Source: Clostridium sp. (GTDB lineage Bacteria; Bacillota; Clostridia; Lachnospirales; Lachnospiraceae). From it: DNA of 64,000 nucleotides. Positions 1 through 8,059 of this stretch are shown here, piece after piece; the stretch's first letter is position 1; every line of letters begins with the position of its first letter. The position numbers and the translations under genes were made by a program. The stretch covers positions 1 through 64,000 of the forward strand of contig JAMPFF010000002.1 of the NCBI GenBank assembly GCA_023664605.1, given 5' to 3'. Below the pieces are notes generated by a model. It had not been told where the DNA came from, did not search any database, and saw only the letters and a program-made list of their open reading frames with translations.

Positions 1-295
1 GCGCTATCTGCGCATCATACTCAAAAAGCCTTATTGTAATCCTGCCGTCCGGATAACTGCTCTCACACTCAATATGATATTTCTTCGGTGTCTTTCCGAA
101 TACCGTAAAATTGGTGTCCGTGATGCGCTCCTTGTCCGCTTCGTTCTGTTGGTCTAAAAAATGCTCATTGGGGAAAAAATGTATTTCTTCTTCTCCTGTA
201 TATGTTTCCCCAAAAATCTCATTGATTACAGGGATAACCAACTTCCGACAGTCATTTAAGATTGTGCGGAATGCTCCATCATATATATTTGCCAT
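1..295 (-). CDS. PD-(D/E)XK nuclease-like family protein, truncated by window edge
   Basis: Reading the minus strand from ATG at 295-293 gives 98 codons that run off the window start. The protein begins MANIYDGAFRTILND and carries NEIFGE, FFPNEHFLDQQ and the stretch KYHIECESSYPDGR. This matches my recollection of a family common in Lachnospiraceae, often annotated as hypothetical or as a PD-(D/E)XK nuclease/transposase-like protein; the acidic HIECES stretch could be part of the catalytic core. AAGGA lies about 6 nt before the start and a good promoter lies at 324-352. It faces away from the polysaccharide locus. The family call is from memory and only the N-terminal part is visible. Confidence 0.6.
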   Translation of the reverse strand, partial: MANIYDGAFRTILNDCRKLVIPVINEIFGETYTGEEEIHFFPNEHFLDQQNEADKERITDTNFTVFGKTPKKYHIECESSYPDGRITIRLFEYDAQIA

Positions 296-323
296 ACGTT
301 AATCCTTTCTTATGTGTGGTTTC

Positions 324-352
324 ATCATATCATTTTTTTATTGTAAATTCAA
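324..352 (-). promoter_or_regulatory. Predicted sigma-A promoter for the leftmost minus-strand gene
   Basis: On the minus strand TTGAAT (plus 347-352) and TATGAT (plus 324-329) are separated by exactly 17 nt. The predicted start of transcription is about 20 nt before the ATG at 295. Confidence 0.6.
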
Positions 353-434
353 GAATCGTATAGGAGAAGAAAATGAAAGAGAATATGGAATGAAACATAA
401 AAATAGTGGAAAACACAACGATATAGTAATATAA

Positions 435-755
435 TATGAAATATCATTACAGGATTCAATTAGTACCGAATTTTGGCTGATTCTCAGAAATCTGAATTAT
501 AATACTAAAAATAATGGCAAAAATTTATCGGCAAAAAGTGCCGATAAAAAAGTGCCGATAAAAACGGAGCAGCAATTAGAGAGGATACTTCAATATTTAT
601 CAGAAGAATCAGATTGTTCTTGTAGGGATATTTGTATTCTTTTGGATGTAAAAGAACGTAGAGCAAGACAATTACTTTGGAAGCTGCAAGAGCAAGAGAA
701 AATTGAAGCTTATGGCGCCAATAGAATAAGGCGATATAAATTGCTAAAAGAATAA
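435..755 (+). pseudogene. C-terminal remnant of an AlbA_2/Schlafen-like regulator with winged helix
   Basis: The conventional start is GTG at 552 (67 residues), but the frame is open from 435, right after a TAA at 432, and encodes sensible protein before the GTG, including FWLILRNLNYNTKNNG and AKSADKKVPIK. That order (beta strand, polar Ser-Ala-Asp-Lys linker, helix-turn-helix with KERRARQLLWKLQEQEKIE) resembles the C-terminal end of AlbA_2/Schlafen-type putative DNA-binding proteins. The ATP-binding and AlbA_2 parts are missing. I read it as the tail of a deleted gene; translation from the GTG as a small DNA-binding protein cannot be excluded. There is no strong ribosome binding site, and the copies of GTGCCGATAAAAA around the GTG are a short tandem repeat. 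Confidence 0.5.
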
Positions 756-829
756 TTATCGCATGAAAGCGGAGGAAAAAGAACTGTTATGATATAATAA
801 GAATATTAAATAAATGAAAGGGAAATGAA

Positions 830-1390
830 ATGTCGGTAATAGAACAAGGCTGTATTGATATCTGGATTGATTATGTTGTTCCGTGCCTAAAAGATACAGA
901 AACAGGGGATATCAAAGAAACCGTAGTATTTAGAATTGAAAGCCGTGCATATTTGAAAAAGTTTCAAAAGCAGGATGGTTGGCATATTAATTGGAATGAG
1001 ATACCAAAGAATGTTGAAGTCTATGCATTGGCGTTAAAGGACAATAATGAAATACAAGGGTTAATAGGGATAAGGAATGATATAGATTCTCATGCGGCTT
1101 ATCTGCATTGGGCTTGTACGGCGCCACATAACAATAAGCATGAATTTGGCAGCCAACGATATGAAGGCGTTGGTGGTCATTTATTTGCTATAGCGGCTGA
1201 TAAATCAATTCAATGGGGATATGAAGGCGCTATGCATGGTTTTGCAGCGAATGAAGAATTATTAGAACATTATATTGATGTATTTCATGCGGAATATTTA
1301 GGAATGCTTCATCAATATCAATTTTTCATTGATGAGGAACAGGCAAAACAATTATTGGAGGTGTATCACTATGAATGGAACGAAACCTAG
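830..1390 (+). CDS. GNAT-like hypothetical protein
   Basis: 186 residues, start supported by AAAGGGAA 6 nt upstream. The middle has RYEGVGGHLFAIAADKS, which looks like the GNAT acetyl-CoA loop (R-x-x-G-x-G-G) followed by a helix; further on are GAMHGFAAN and a C-terminal region rich in aromatic and acidic residues. An acetyltransferase is therefore likely, with unknown substrate. The last 20 nt overlap the next small gene, so the two are translationally linked. A TATAAT box at 793-798 has no convincing -35 partner. AT-rich composition differs from the polysaccharide genes that follow. Confidence 0.65.
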   Translation: MSVIEQGCIDIWIDYVVPCLKDTETGDIKETVVFRIESRAYLKKFQKQDGWHINWNEIPKNVEVYALALKDNNEIQGLIGIRNDIDSHAAYLHWACTAPHNNKHEFGSQRYEGVGGHLFAIAADKSIQWGYEGAMHGFAANEELLEHYIDVFHAEYLGMLHQYQFFIDEEQAKQLLEVYHYEWNET

Positions 1391-1559
1391 ATTTTTGGAA
1401 AATACGACTCTTCAACCGGGCTATTATGAACAGCCCAATCCATATGTAAATGCCCCTTCCTGCCATGTGAACTTGCTGGAATTGTCAAGGTATGCCAAAC
1501 AGTGTGGAAAGAAATTGATTGATTTAACAAAAGAGGAAGTTCAAAAGTTTTCCATATAG
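1371..1559 (+). CDS. Small conserved protein overlapping the GNAT-like gene
   Basis: 62 residues starting MNGTKPRFLENTTL and ending with LTKEEVQKFSI. The start at 1371 is chosen over an in-frame ATG at 1329 because GGAGGTG sits at about 1356-1362 with proper spacing. It contains YYEQPNPYVNAP and a helical C-terminal segment ELSRYAKQCGKKLIDL. It overlaps the upstream GNAT-like gene by 20 nt, an arrangement typical of two proteins acting together. No function is recognised; a partner or antitoxin role is only a possibility suggested by size and overlap. Confidence 0.7.
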   Translation: MNGTKPRFLENTTLQPGYYEQPNPYVNAPSCHVNLLELSRYAKQCGKKLIDLTKEEVQKFSI

Positions 1560-1597
1560 CAGATATAGTAATAATATACCCAAACAGAGGACTGAAA

Positions 1598-2689
1598 ATG
1601 ATAACAAAAACCCCTGCAAAAAAAAGAATTTATGTATGCCATACCTATTATCATGTCTATGTGGCGTGTCTGAAAGAACTGAACCTGCCGGATAACGAGC
1701 GCGGTATGGCGGATTTGGTGCTTAGCATGATGTCAAATAATTTCGGCAATCTGAAAGAAAGAGCCGAGCGTTGCGGACTGTTTGACAAAGTGTTTATGTT
1801 TGATGAAAAAGAGGATGTTTTTTTCCCGCAGTTACAGAAGTATCATAAAGACAGGGGAAATATCGTATTAAATATGCTTGCCCGTATCAGGTATACGAAG
1901 CTGCTTGGAAAACTGCAGGAGCCGTATGTGCCGGTGGATTTTAAAGACTATCAGGATATTTATGTATTCTGCGATTCGGACCCGATTGGATATTATTTAA
2001 GCTATCGGAAAATTTACTATCATGCGCTGGAGGACGGATTAAACTGTATTCAATATTATGATACGGCGCGCTATGACAATAAGGGGCATTTTGCCCTCAA
2101 GGCATGGATGTCCGCCCGCAACCTGATTTTTATTCAAAACGGCTATGGAAAATACTGTCTGGATATGGAAATTAATGATAAAAGCGTTGTGCCGTATCCG
2201 TGTGATAAATATATAGAAAAGCCGCGTGCAGAACTCGTGGAGCATTTATCGGCGCAGGATAAGGATATCCTGATTCATCTTTTTATCGAAAATATGGACG
2301 AGCTGCAAAAGAAACTGGATTGCGGCGATACAGACAAAATCTTGGTGCTTTCGGAGCCGCTCTGTGAGTTATCCGTGAGAAAACGGATTTTTGCGGATAT
2401 TATAAGAGAATACGGGAAAATAGACGGCAAAAAAGCGCTGGTGCTGATTAAACCGCATCCGAGGGATGTTCTTGATTATACCAAGGAGTTTCCGGAGCAT
2501 ATCGTACTAAGCGGAATGTTCCCGATGGAGATTTTGAATTTTATTCCGAAACTTTCCTTTAAGAGGGTGGTTTCCGTGCTGACCGTGCCGAACGGGATTC
2601 AATTTGCCGAGGAAATATTGTTTTTAGGGGAGGATTTTCTGGATAAGTACGAAGCGCCCGAACTGCACAGACAGAACGAACAGCTTTGA
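1598..2689 (+). CDS. GT52/polysialyltransferase-like glycosyltransferase
   Basis: 363 residues, RBS AGAGGA about 7 nt before ATG. The N-terminus RIYVCHTYYHVYVA resembles the first strand and histidine region of GT52/GT38-type sialyltransferase-fold enzymes, and IKPHPRD around residue 287 matches their HP motif. YDTARYD and SVLTVPNG fit the nucleotide-binding half. The expected reaction is transfer of a sugar, classically from CMP-sialic acid, to a glycan acceptor at the cytoplasmic membrane face. No sialic acid synthesis or CMP-transferase genes are visible in the window, so the donor is uncertain. It is the first gene of the long plus-strand locus. Confidence 0.65.
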   Translation: MITKTPAKKRIYVCHTYYHVYVACLKELNLPDNERGMADLVLSMMSNNFGNLKERAERCGLFDKVFMFDEKEDVFFPQLQKYHKDRGNIVLNMLARIRYTKLLGKLQEPYVPVDFKDYQDIYVFCDSDPIGYYLSYRKIYYHALEDGLNCIQYYDTARYDNKGHFALKAWMSARNLIFIQNGYGKYCLDMEINDKSVVPYPCDKYIEKPRAELVEHLSAQDKDILIHLFIENMDELQKKLDCGDTDKILVLSEPLCELSVRKRIFADIIREYGKIDGKKALVLIKPHPRDVLDYTKEFPEHIVLSGMFPMEILNFIPKLSFKRVVSVLTVPNGIQFAEEILFLGEDFLDKYEAPELHRQNEQL

Positions 2690-2714
2690 CTAATGGAAAG
2701 AGCTGTGGTAAAAT
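2686..2714 (+). promoter_or_regulatory. Predicted promoter for the first ABC flippase
   Basis: TTGACT at 2686-2691, 17-nt spacer, TAAAAT at 2709-2714. The -35 box overlaps the stop codon of the preceding gene. Transcription would start about 60 nt before the ATG at 2779. Confidence 0.6.
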
Positions 2715-2778
2715 ATGTAATCTTCTTTCATCACGGGAAAGAGAATGTAAACGGCGATATTTAAGGTGAAAATGCGAC

Positions 2779-4530
2779 ATGAAGAAAATATATAAGAAGT
2801 TAATGCTTCTATTGGATAAGAAGCAGAAAAGAAAAATGATGTTTTTAATCGTTATCATGCTGATTGGCGCGGTACTGGAAACGCTTGGCGTATCGTCCAT
2901 TCTGCCTGTCATGAATGTGGTTTTGGAAGAAAACGCCATAGAAAACCACGCCTATCTCCAATTCATCTGTCAGGTATTTGGGATTGACAATACAAGGGAT
3001 TTGATGATTCTTGTCATGTCGGCTCTTATTATCATCTTTGCCGTAAAAAATATTTTCCTGTTTTTCCAGCAGAAAATTCAGCTTAAGTTTGTATATACCA
3101 ATCAATTCGCCACCTCCCGAAGAATGATGATTAATTTTATGCAGCGTCCTTATGAATATTATCTGAATGCGGATACGGCGGTTATCCAGAGAAGCATTAC
3201 CTCGGACGTCAATAATATGTACGGACTGATTTTAGCCTTACTGCAGTTATGCAGCGAGTGCATCGTTTTTGTTTGTCTGGCGGGGATAAGCCTTGTAACG
3301 GACGTCTGGATGAGCATTACCGTCACGCTTCTTTTGCTGGTCGTATTATTTATTATCAAATGTATTCTGAAACCGATTATGAAAAAGGCGGGAGAGGAAA
3401 ACCAGGATTATTACAGCGGATTATATAAATGGATAGACCAGTCCGTGATGGGTATTAAGGAAATTAAGATTGCCTGCAGGGAAAATTATTTTATCAACGA
3501 ATACTCCAAATGCGGCGCGGGATATGTAAGCGCCGTGCAAAGATATAATTTATACAATGCAACGCCCAGGCTGTTAATCGAGACGGTAGCGATTGCGGGG
3601 ATGGTTCTCTATATGATGTTACAGCTTTTGCGGGGAACGGGGGTTATCGACATTATGCCGCAGATTACTCTGCTTGCCTTGGTGGCGATGCGGTTGATTC
3701 CCTGTGCAAACAGAATCAATAACCATTTAACGTCGATTGCTTATTTTGAGCCGTTTTTTATGGGCGTCAGCGACAATTTGCAGGAAGAAATAAGAGACGA
3801 GAATGTTGACTATAATGCGGAAACTTATAGGCAGAAAATTCAGGTGCAAAAACTGGAGATTAAAGATAAGATTGAATTGAAAAATATTACTTATAAATAT
3901 CCAAATACGGACGTCCTCATTTTTGATAAGGCGAGTATGGAAATACCGATTGGCAAGAGCGTGGGTATCGTGGGAACGTCCGGTTCCGGAAAGACAACGG
4001 TAGTAGATATCCTGTTAGGGCTTTTACGGCTGCAAAGCGGCGATATTCTGGCGGACGGTGTGGAAGTGAGAGACCATTACAAGGAGTGGTTAAAAAATAT
4101 TGGCTATATTCCGCAGAGTATTTTTATGATAGACGATTCCATTCGGAAAAATGTCGCGTTCGGTTATGCCGAAGAGGATATCGACGATGATAAGGTATGG
4201 CAGGCGTTAAAAGAGGCACAGCTTGACGAGTTTGTAAAAGGACTCCCGGAGGGGCTTGATACGAGCATCGGCGAGCGGGGCATCCGTATATCGGGAGGGC
4301 AGAGACAGCGTATCGGCATTGCCCGGGCGTTATTTGAGGACCCGGAGGTGCTGGTGTTGGACGAAGCGACTTCGGCATTAGATAACGATACGGAAGCGGC
4401 GATTATGGAATCCATTAACAGGCTGCATGGACGTAAGACATTGATTATTATTGCGCACAGATTACAGACGATAGAAAAGTGCGATATGGTTTACCGCATA
4501 GAAAACGGGAAAGCCGCAAGAGAACGATAG
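2779..4530 (+). CDS. ABC transporter, PglK/MsbA-like lipid-linked oligosaccharide flippase
   Basis: 583-residue half-transporter: about six membrane segments in residues 15-320 followed by one ATPase domain. Walker A is GTSGSGKTT at 399-407; the Q-loop region is IGYIPQSIF, the signature ISGGQRQR, Walker B LVLDEATSALD, and the switch histidine is in AHRL. Full-length homodimeric transporters of this shape include Campylobacter PglK, which flips undecaprenyl-diphosphate glycans. No Wzx-type flippase was seen nearby, so this protein probably does that job for one of the assembly lines. It is a paralogue of the protein at 51628 (shared LETLGVS, RPYEEYL/RPYEYYL and LPRLLIET/TPRLLIET). RBS is AAGGTGA. 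Confidence 0.85.
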   Translation: MKKIYKKLMLLLDKKQKRKMMFLIVIMLIGAVLETLGVSSILPVMNVVLEENAIENHAYLQFICQVFGIDNTRDLMILVMSALIIIFAVKNIFLFFQQKIQLKFVYTNQFATSRRMMINFMQRPYEYYLNADTAVIQRSITSDVNNMYGLILALLQLCSECIVFVCLAGISLVTDVWMSITVTLLLLVVLFIIKCILKPIMKKAGEENQDYYSGLYKWIDQSVMGIKEIKIACRENYFINEYSKCGAGYVSAVQRYNLYNATPRLLIETVAIAGMVLYMMLQLLRGTGVIDIMPQITLLALVAMRLIPCANRINNHLTSIAYFEPFFMGVSDNLQEEIRDENVDYNAETYRQKIQVQKLEIKDKIELKNITYKYPNTDVLIFDKASMEIPIGKSVGIVGTSGSGKTTVVDILLGLLRLQSGDILADGVEVRDHYKEWLKNIGYIPQSIFMIDDSIRKNVAFGYAEEDIDDDKVWQALKEAQLDEFVKGLPEGLDTSIGERGIRISGGQRQRIGIARALFEDPEVLVLDEATSALDNDTEAAIMESINRLHGRKTLIIIAHRLQTIEKCDMVYRIENGKAARER

Positions 4531-4545
4531 AAAGACAGGTTATTA

Positions 4546-4974
4546 ATGATGAAAAAAATGTGGGAATATTGTTGGGGATTGTATAAAAAACATGAGGAAG
4601 GATTCAATTACCTTATTTTTGGATTTCTTGCCTTTGTGCTGAATTATGTGCTGTATTATATTTTTGTGTCAATGCTGCATATAAATCATTTGGTTGCAAC
4701 CGTGTTGTCATGGGTGTTGACAGTAGTTTTTGCCTATTGGACGAATCATACTTTTGTATTCAAAAGCAAAAATATGAATGCGGCAAGTCTTGCCAAGGAG
4801 TTTGCATCTTTCATTGGTGCGAGGATTGCAACAGAGGTGTTGGAAGTTGCGCTCATGTATCTTATGGTAGACGTTGCAGGCATGAATCAATACATTGCCA
4901 AACTGATAGGACAGTTCATTGTAATTGTGACAAATTATTTTTTAAGCAAGTTATGGATTTTTAAAGAGAAGTAG
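4546..4974 (+). CDS. GtrA family membrane protein
   Basis: 142 residues with four predicted membrane segments and the GtrA hallmarks FNYLIFGFLAF near the N-terminus, NYVLYYIF, and WTNHTFVFK after the second segment. GtrA proteins are thought to flip undecaprenyl-phosphate-linked monosaccharides made by a GtrB-type GT2. A GtrB-like enzyme is encoded at 11523 and several GT-C-like membrane proteins follow, so a lipid-monophosphate glycosylation branch is likely. Two ATGs (4546, 4549) are possible; both lie shortly after ACAGG. Confidence 0.85.
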   Translation: MMKKMWEYCWGLYKKHEEGFNYLIFGFLAFVLNYVLYYIFVSMLHINHLVATVLSWVLTVVFAYWTNHTFVFKSKNMNAASLAKEFASFIGARIATEVLEVALMYLMVDVAGMNQYIAKLIGQFIVIVTNYFLSKLWIFKEK

Positions 4975-4994
4975 TATTCAGGCGGGGTGATGAT

Positions 4995-6050
4995 ATGGCG
5001 TCTAAGCGGCAGGCAAATTTTGAATTGCTGCGTATTATAGCGATTCTTATGGTAATCGGAAGTCATTATATTGTAAAGGGGAACATTACCTCCTACAGTG
5101 GAAATGGGTGGACGCCGCTTTATGGCGTATTGCAGCTTTTCAAGGCGTTTGTCGTGCCCTCCCTTAACTGCTATGTGCTTCTTAGCGGTTATTTTATGGT
5201 GGAGGCGAAATGGAAGCCGCAGCGCATTTTATCGTTACTGGCGCAGATACTTTTTTATTCCATTCTGATTCCGCTTATTATGATTGGCACGGGCGTTATA
5301 GCATGGGGTGATTTAAACGCTTATGACTGGATTGGTTTTATCCTGCCGATATCAACGGAGCATTACTGGTTTGCGACGGCGTATCTGTATCTGTTTTTGT
5401 TTGCGCCTATACTGGCGGCAGGCGTACAGAGGATGGAAAAAAAGACGTTGCAGACAGTGATTGTTCTTTTACTGCTGTTTTTTTCGGTGGAAAAGAGTAT
5501 CGTGCCGGTCGCTCTTGTCATGGATAAGGGCGGATATGATTTTGGCTGGCTGCTGTGCCTTTTTGTAATCGCGGCATATATCAGGCTCTATGGTATCGAA
5601 TGGCTGGATAAAAAAGGGCGTGGAATCAGGCTTTACGTTCTTATGTGTTTGTGCGCTTTTGCGCTTTCCGCCGTTTCGGGCATGATTGTGGCTAAGACCG
5701 GAAAATTGAGTTATTATGAAGAAGAGCCGTATACGTTAAATCATATCTGTATTCTGCTTGCCTCCGTGGGACTTTTTATGGCATTTAAGAATATGAAGAT
5801 ACCGGAGGGGAAAGCAGCGGAGATTATCCGGCGTCTTGCGCCGTATACGTTGGGCGTTTATCTTCTGCATGAGCATATTCTTGTCAGATATGAGTGGATG
5901 AACTGGTTACAGATAGATAAGGTGCGGGATTCATGGATGTTTATTCCCCATATGGTTTTCTGCATCCTGATTGTTTATGCGGCAGGAGCGCTGACGGATT
6001 TTGTAAGGACATATTTATTTGAGGTTATAGGAAGAAAATGGAAAAAATAG
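4995..6050 (+). CDS. Acyltransferase 3 family membrane protein
   Basis: 351 residues, about ten membrane segments. The first segment carries FELLRIIAILMVIGSHY, the classic Acyl_transf_3 opening with the catalytic-type histidine, and STEHYWFATAYLYLFL is the second diagnostic region. The family O-acylates (usually O-acetylates) polysaccharides or lipid-linked repeat units at the membrane, taking acyl groups from acetyl-CoA. RBS GGGGTGAT is well placed. The next gene overlaps its end by 13 nt, so the two are coupled. Acyl specificity cannot be read from sequence. Confidence 0.85.
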   Translation: MASKRQANFELLRIIAILMVIGSHYIVKGNITSYSGNGWTPLYGVLQLFKAFVVPSLNCYVLLSGYFMVEAKWKPQRILSLLAQILFYSILIPLIMIGTGVIAWGDLNAYDWIGFILPISTEHYWFATAYLYLFLFAPILAAGVQRMEKKTLQTVIVLLLLFFSVEKSIVPVALVMDKGGYDFGWLLCLFVIAAYIRLYGIEWLDKKGRGIRLYVLMCLCAFALSAVSGMIVAKTGKLSYYEEEPYTLNHICILLASVGLFMAFKNMKIPEGKAAEIIRRLAPYTLGVYLLHEHILVRYEWMNWLQIDKVRDSWMFIPHMVFCILIVYAAGALTDFVRTYLFEVIGRKWKK

Positions 6051-7837
6051 GACAGTTGTACCGGAAATACCGCAGTTATATAGAGGACGGGCTGTTTATC
6101 ATGCTTCTTGCCTTTTATCCGTTAATCAAGATTAATCAAGGGCTGGATGTGGTAGACACTTCTTATAGTCTCGCCAATTTTCAGTATTTTCCGTCTGCAA
6201 AGGGAACCTGGATGACAGCAACCTATCTTGCCAATGTTGCGGGCTGGCTTATGATGCAGCTTCCGAAAGGAAATACGCTTATCGGTATGTATTTTTATAC
6301 CGGTCTGCTCGTTTCGTTTACGGCGCTGCTTTTTTATTTTGTCCTGCGTAAAAGAATGCCCGCATGGCTCGTCTTTGCCGGGGAGATACTTGCGCTTAGC
6401 CTCTGCTGGGCGCCTACGACCGGATTGTATCATTATCTGTCATATTTGATGATGGGGGCGGGTATTTTACTGCTATATCAGGGAATCTGTACGGAAAAAG
6501 AAAAAACACGGATTTGCCTGCTGTTTTGGGCGGGCGTCTGTCTGGGAGCCAATGTGGCGGTGCGGATGCCCAATATCGTACAGGCGGCTTTTATCCTTGC
6601 CTTGTGGTACGGGGCGTGGCTGCAAAAAGAAAAACTGCAGGAGGCGTTTCGGGAAACGTTGGTGTGTATCGCCGGATATCTGCTCGGTTTTGGCGTGCCG
6701 TTTCTTTCTATCTGCATCCAATACGGCGTGGACGCTTACCCGAAGATGGTATACAGCCTGTTTGCCATGACGGATAAGGCGCAGGATTATAAACCGGGCG
6801 CCATGCTCACGGGAATGTTTGGAGAATATGGGAAAGGATTATACTGGCTTAGTTTTGCGCTTGTCTGTATCGGCGGAATGTATGTTTTGTATTTTATCAA
6901 GCAGAAGGTGTCGCCGCAGAAAGGAAAGGTCGTTTATTTTCTGTTGTGTATAGCGGTATGCTGTGTGCTGGTACGTTTCTACTGGGGACGGGGTATGTTT
7001 GATTTTCGTTATTACGCCGCCTATACCAGTATGTATCAGTGGGCGGTTCTGTTTATATTGGTAACGATTGGCTGTGCCGCGGCTGTTCTTGTAAGTAAAA
7101 GGCGCAGGATGGAGGATAAGGTTTTAGCGCTGCTTGTTTTACTGCAGATATTTTTGACGCCGCTTGGCGGCAATAACGGGCTTTATCCGATTATAAATAA
7201 TCTGTTTCTGGCGGCGCCGTTTACGCTCTGCATCTGTTTTGGGTATTTTCTGCGGACATGGAAAAAAGAAGCGCATATTCCGTGGAAAAGCATGGCTTTC
7301 GTGCTGGGGGTGATGCTGTTTATCCAGAGTATCGGGTTCCATACGCAGTTTGTTTTTCTGGACGGCGTCTGGGGAGAAAAAAGAGATACACTGCTTACCG
7401 GCATTCCCAAGGTGGAGGGCATTTATACAAATAAAGAGAACGCGGAGCTTTTCACCGACTTGGCTGAGTATGCCAAAGAGCGGAATTTTGCGGGCAGAAA
7501 GGTGATTTTATACGGCGAAGTTCCGGGGCTTAGTTATTTTCTGGATATGCCGACGGCAATTTCTACTTCGTGGCCGGATTTGGATTCTTATAGGATGGCA
7601 CAGTTTGAGGAGGATATGCGGGTTGTGGAACAGAATATGCAAAGAGAGCGTCCCGTCATTATCACCGCGTCCGCTATTGCCGCGTACAGAGGGGAGGACG
7701 CGGAGGCGTATGCGTGGTTTGGCGTCGATGAAAAAGCTTATGGCGAGGATGAAAAATTACAGGTTTTACTGCAGTTTTTAGAGGACTATGGTTATGAGGA
7801 AACTTTTTGCAATATGCGTTATGCGGTATATGAGTAG
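6038..7837 (+). CDS. Polytopic membrane protein, GT-C-like
   Basis: 599 residues with roughly eleven membrane segments followed by a soluble C-terminal part of about 150 residues (KVILYGEVPGLSYFLDMPTA). The first external loop has DVVDTSYSLANF, an acidic loop in the place where GT-C glycosyltransferases carry catalytic residues. GT-C enzymes move sugars from polyprenyl-phosphate carriers outside the cytoplasmic membrane. The start at 6038 has GGAAG upstream and overlaps the acyltransferase gene. No named family is recognised with confidence, so the enzymatic role is inference from topology and neighbours (GtrA at 4546, GtrB-like GT2 at 11523). Confidence 0.65.
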   Translation: MEKIGQLYRKYRSYIEDGLFIMLLAFYPLIKINQGLDVVDTSYSLANFQYFPSAKGTWMTATYLANVAGWLMMQLPKGNTLIGMYFYTGLLVSFTALLFYFVLRKRMPAWLVFAGEILALSLCWAPTTGLYHYLSYLMMGAGILLLYQGICTEKEKTRICLLFWAGVCLGANVAVRMPNIVQAAFILALWYGAWLQKEKLQEAFRETLVCIAGYLLGFGVPFLSICIQYGVDAYPKMVYSLFAMTDKAQDYKPGAMLTGMFGEYGKGLYWLSFALVCIGGMYVLYFIKQKVSPQKGKVVYFLLCIAVCCVLVRFYWGRGMFDFRYYAAYTSMYQWAVLFILVTIGCAAAVLVSKRRRMEDKVLALLVLLQIFLTPLGGNNGLYPIINNLFLAAPFTLCICFGYFLRTWKKEAHIPWKSMAFVLGVMLFIQSIGFHTQFVFLDGVWGEKRDTLLTGIPKVEGIYTNKENAELFTDLAEYAKERNFAGRKVILYGEVPGLSYFLDMPTAISTSWPDLDSYRMAQFEEDMRVVEQNMQRERPVIITASAIAAYRGEDAEAYAWFGVDEKAYGEDEKLQVLLQFLEDYGYEETFCNMRYAVYE

Positions 7838-7844
7838 CGCGTCG

Positions 7845-7874
7845 TTGCAATGCGGTAGTACTTTGTGATAAAAT
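7845..7874 (+). promoter_or_regulatory. Predicted promoter upstream of the WecE-like gene
   Basis: TTGCAA at 7845-7850, 18-nt spacer, TAAAAT at 7869-7874. It would produce a leader of roughly 180 nt containing the hairpins at 7922-8046. Confidence 0.5.
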
Positions 7875-7921
7875 GACATGGAAAATGTGATTGGCGAAAG
7901 AGAGAAAAGAGGATTAAGATA

Positions 7922-7990
7922 GTGTGAAAAATCACACTGATGTGCTGATTTTTCACACGGCAATTTGTGCCGGAGCGTCACAAATATGCC
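7922..7990 (+). repeat. Two-hairpin intergenic element, copy A
   Basis: Hairpin 1 is a perfect 13-bp stem, 7922-7934 (GTGTGAAAAATCA) with 7946-7958. Hairpin 2 pairs GGCA-ATTTGT (7959-7968) with ACAAAT-A-TGCC (7980-7990), leaving one bulged A. Copy B at 40447-40503 has the same order and shape with paired substitutions. No uridine tract follows, so a simple terminator is unlikely. Confidence 0.7.
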
Positions 7991-8046
7991 CTGATGGCAG
8001 ACGCAAATTTGAGATTTGCGTCGCCCCGTCGCAAAAAACGCTCCGG
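7970..8046 (+). promoter_or_regulatory. Nested hairpin in the leader of the WecE-like gene
   Basis: CCGGAGCG (7970-7977) can pair with CGCTCCGG (8039-8046), enclosing a perfect 9-bp stem GACGCAAAT (8000-8008) / ATTTGCGTC (8014-8022). The outer arm ends only 3 nt before the GGAG ribosome binding site at 8050, and its left arm lies in the loop of hairpin 2 of copy A, so the two folds interact. A role in controlling translation is inference. Confidence 0.5.
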
Positions 8047-8059
8047 AATGGAGATTAAT

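Noticed and set aside
111-302. Plus-strand frame of 63 codons at the left edge
   Set aside because: It is antisense to the minus-strand PD-(D/E)XK-like gene, which has a promoter, ribosome binding site and recognisable sequence.
552-755. Winged-helix protein as the antitoxin or regulator of the 830-1559 pair
   Set aside because: The open frame extends upstream and reads as a broken larger gene; there is no overlap or coupling with the pair.
2559-2939. Minus-strand frame of 126 codons spanning the 2690-2778 gap
   Set aside because: It overlaps two well-supported genes and a good plus-strand promoter; the translation has no recognisable features.
7922-7958. Hairpin as an intrinsic terminator after 7837
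   Set aside because: The stem is AT-rich with no GC-rich core and is followed by CGGCAATTTG, not a T tract. A predicted promoter lies upstream of it.
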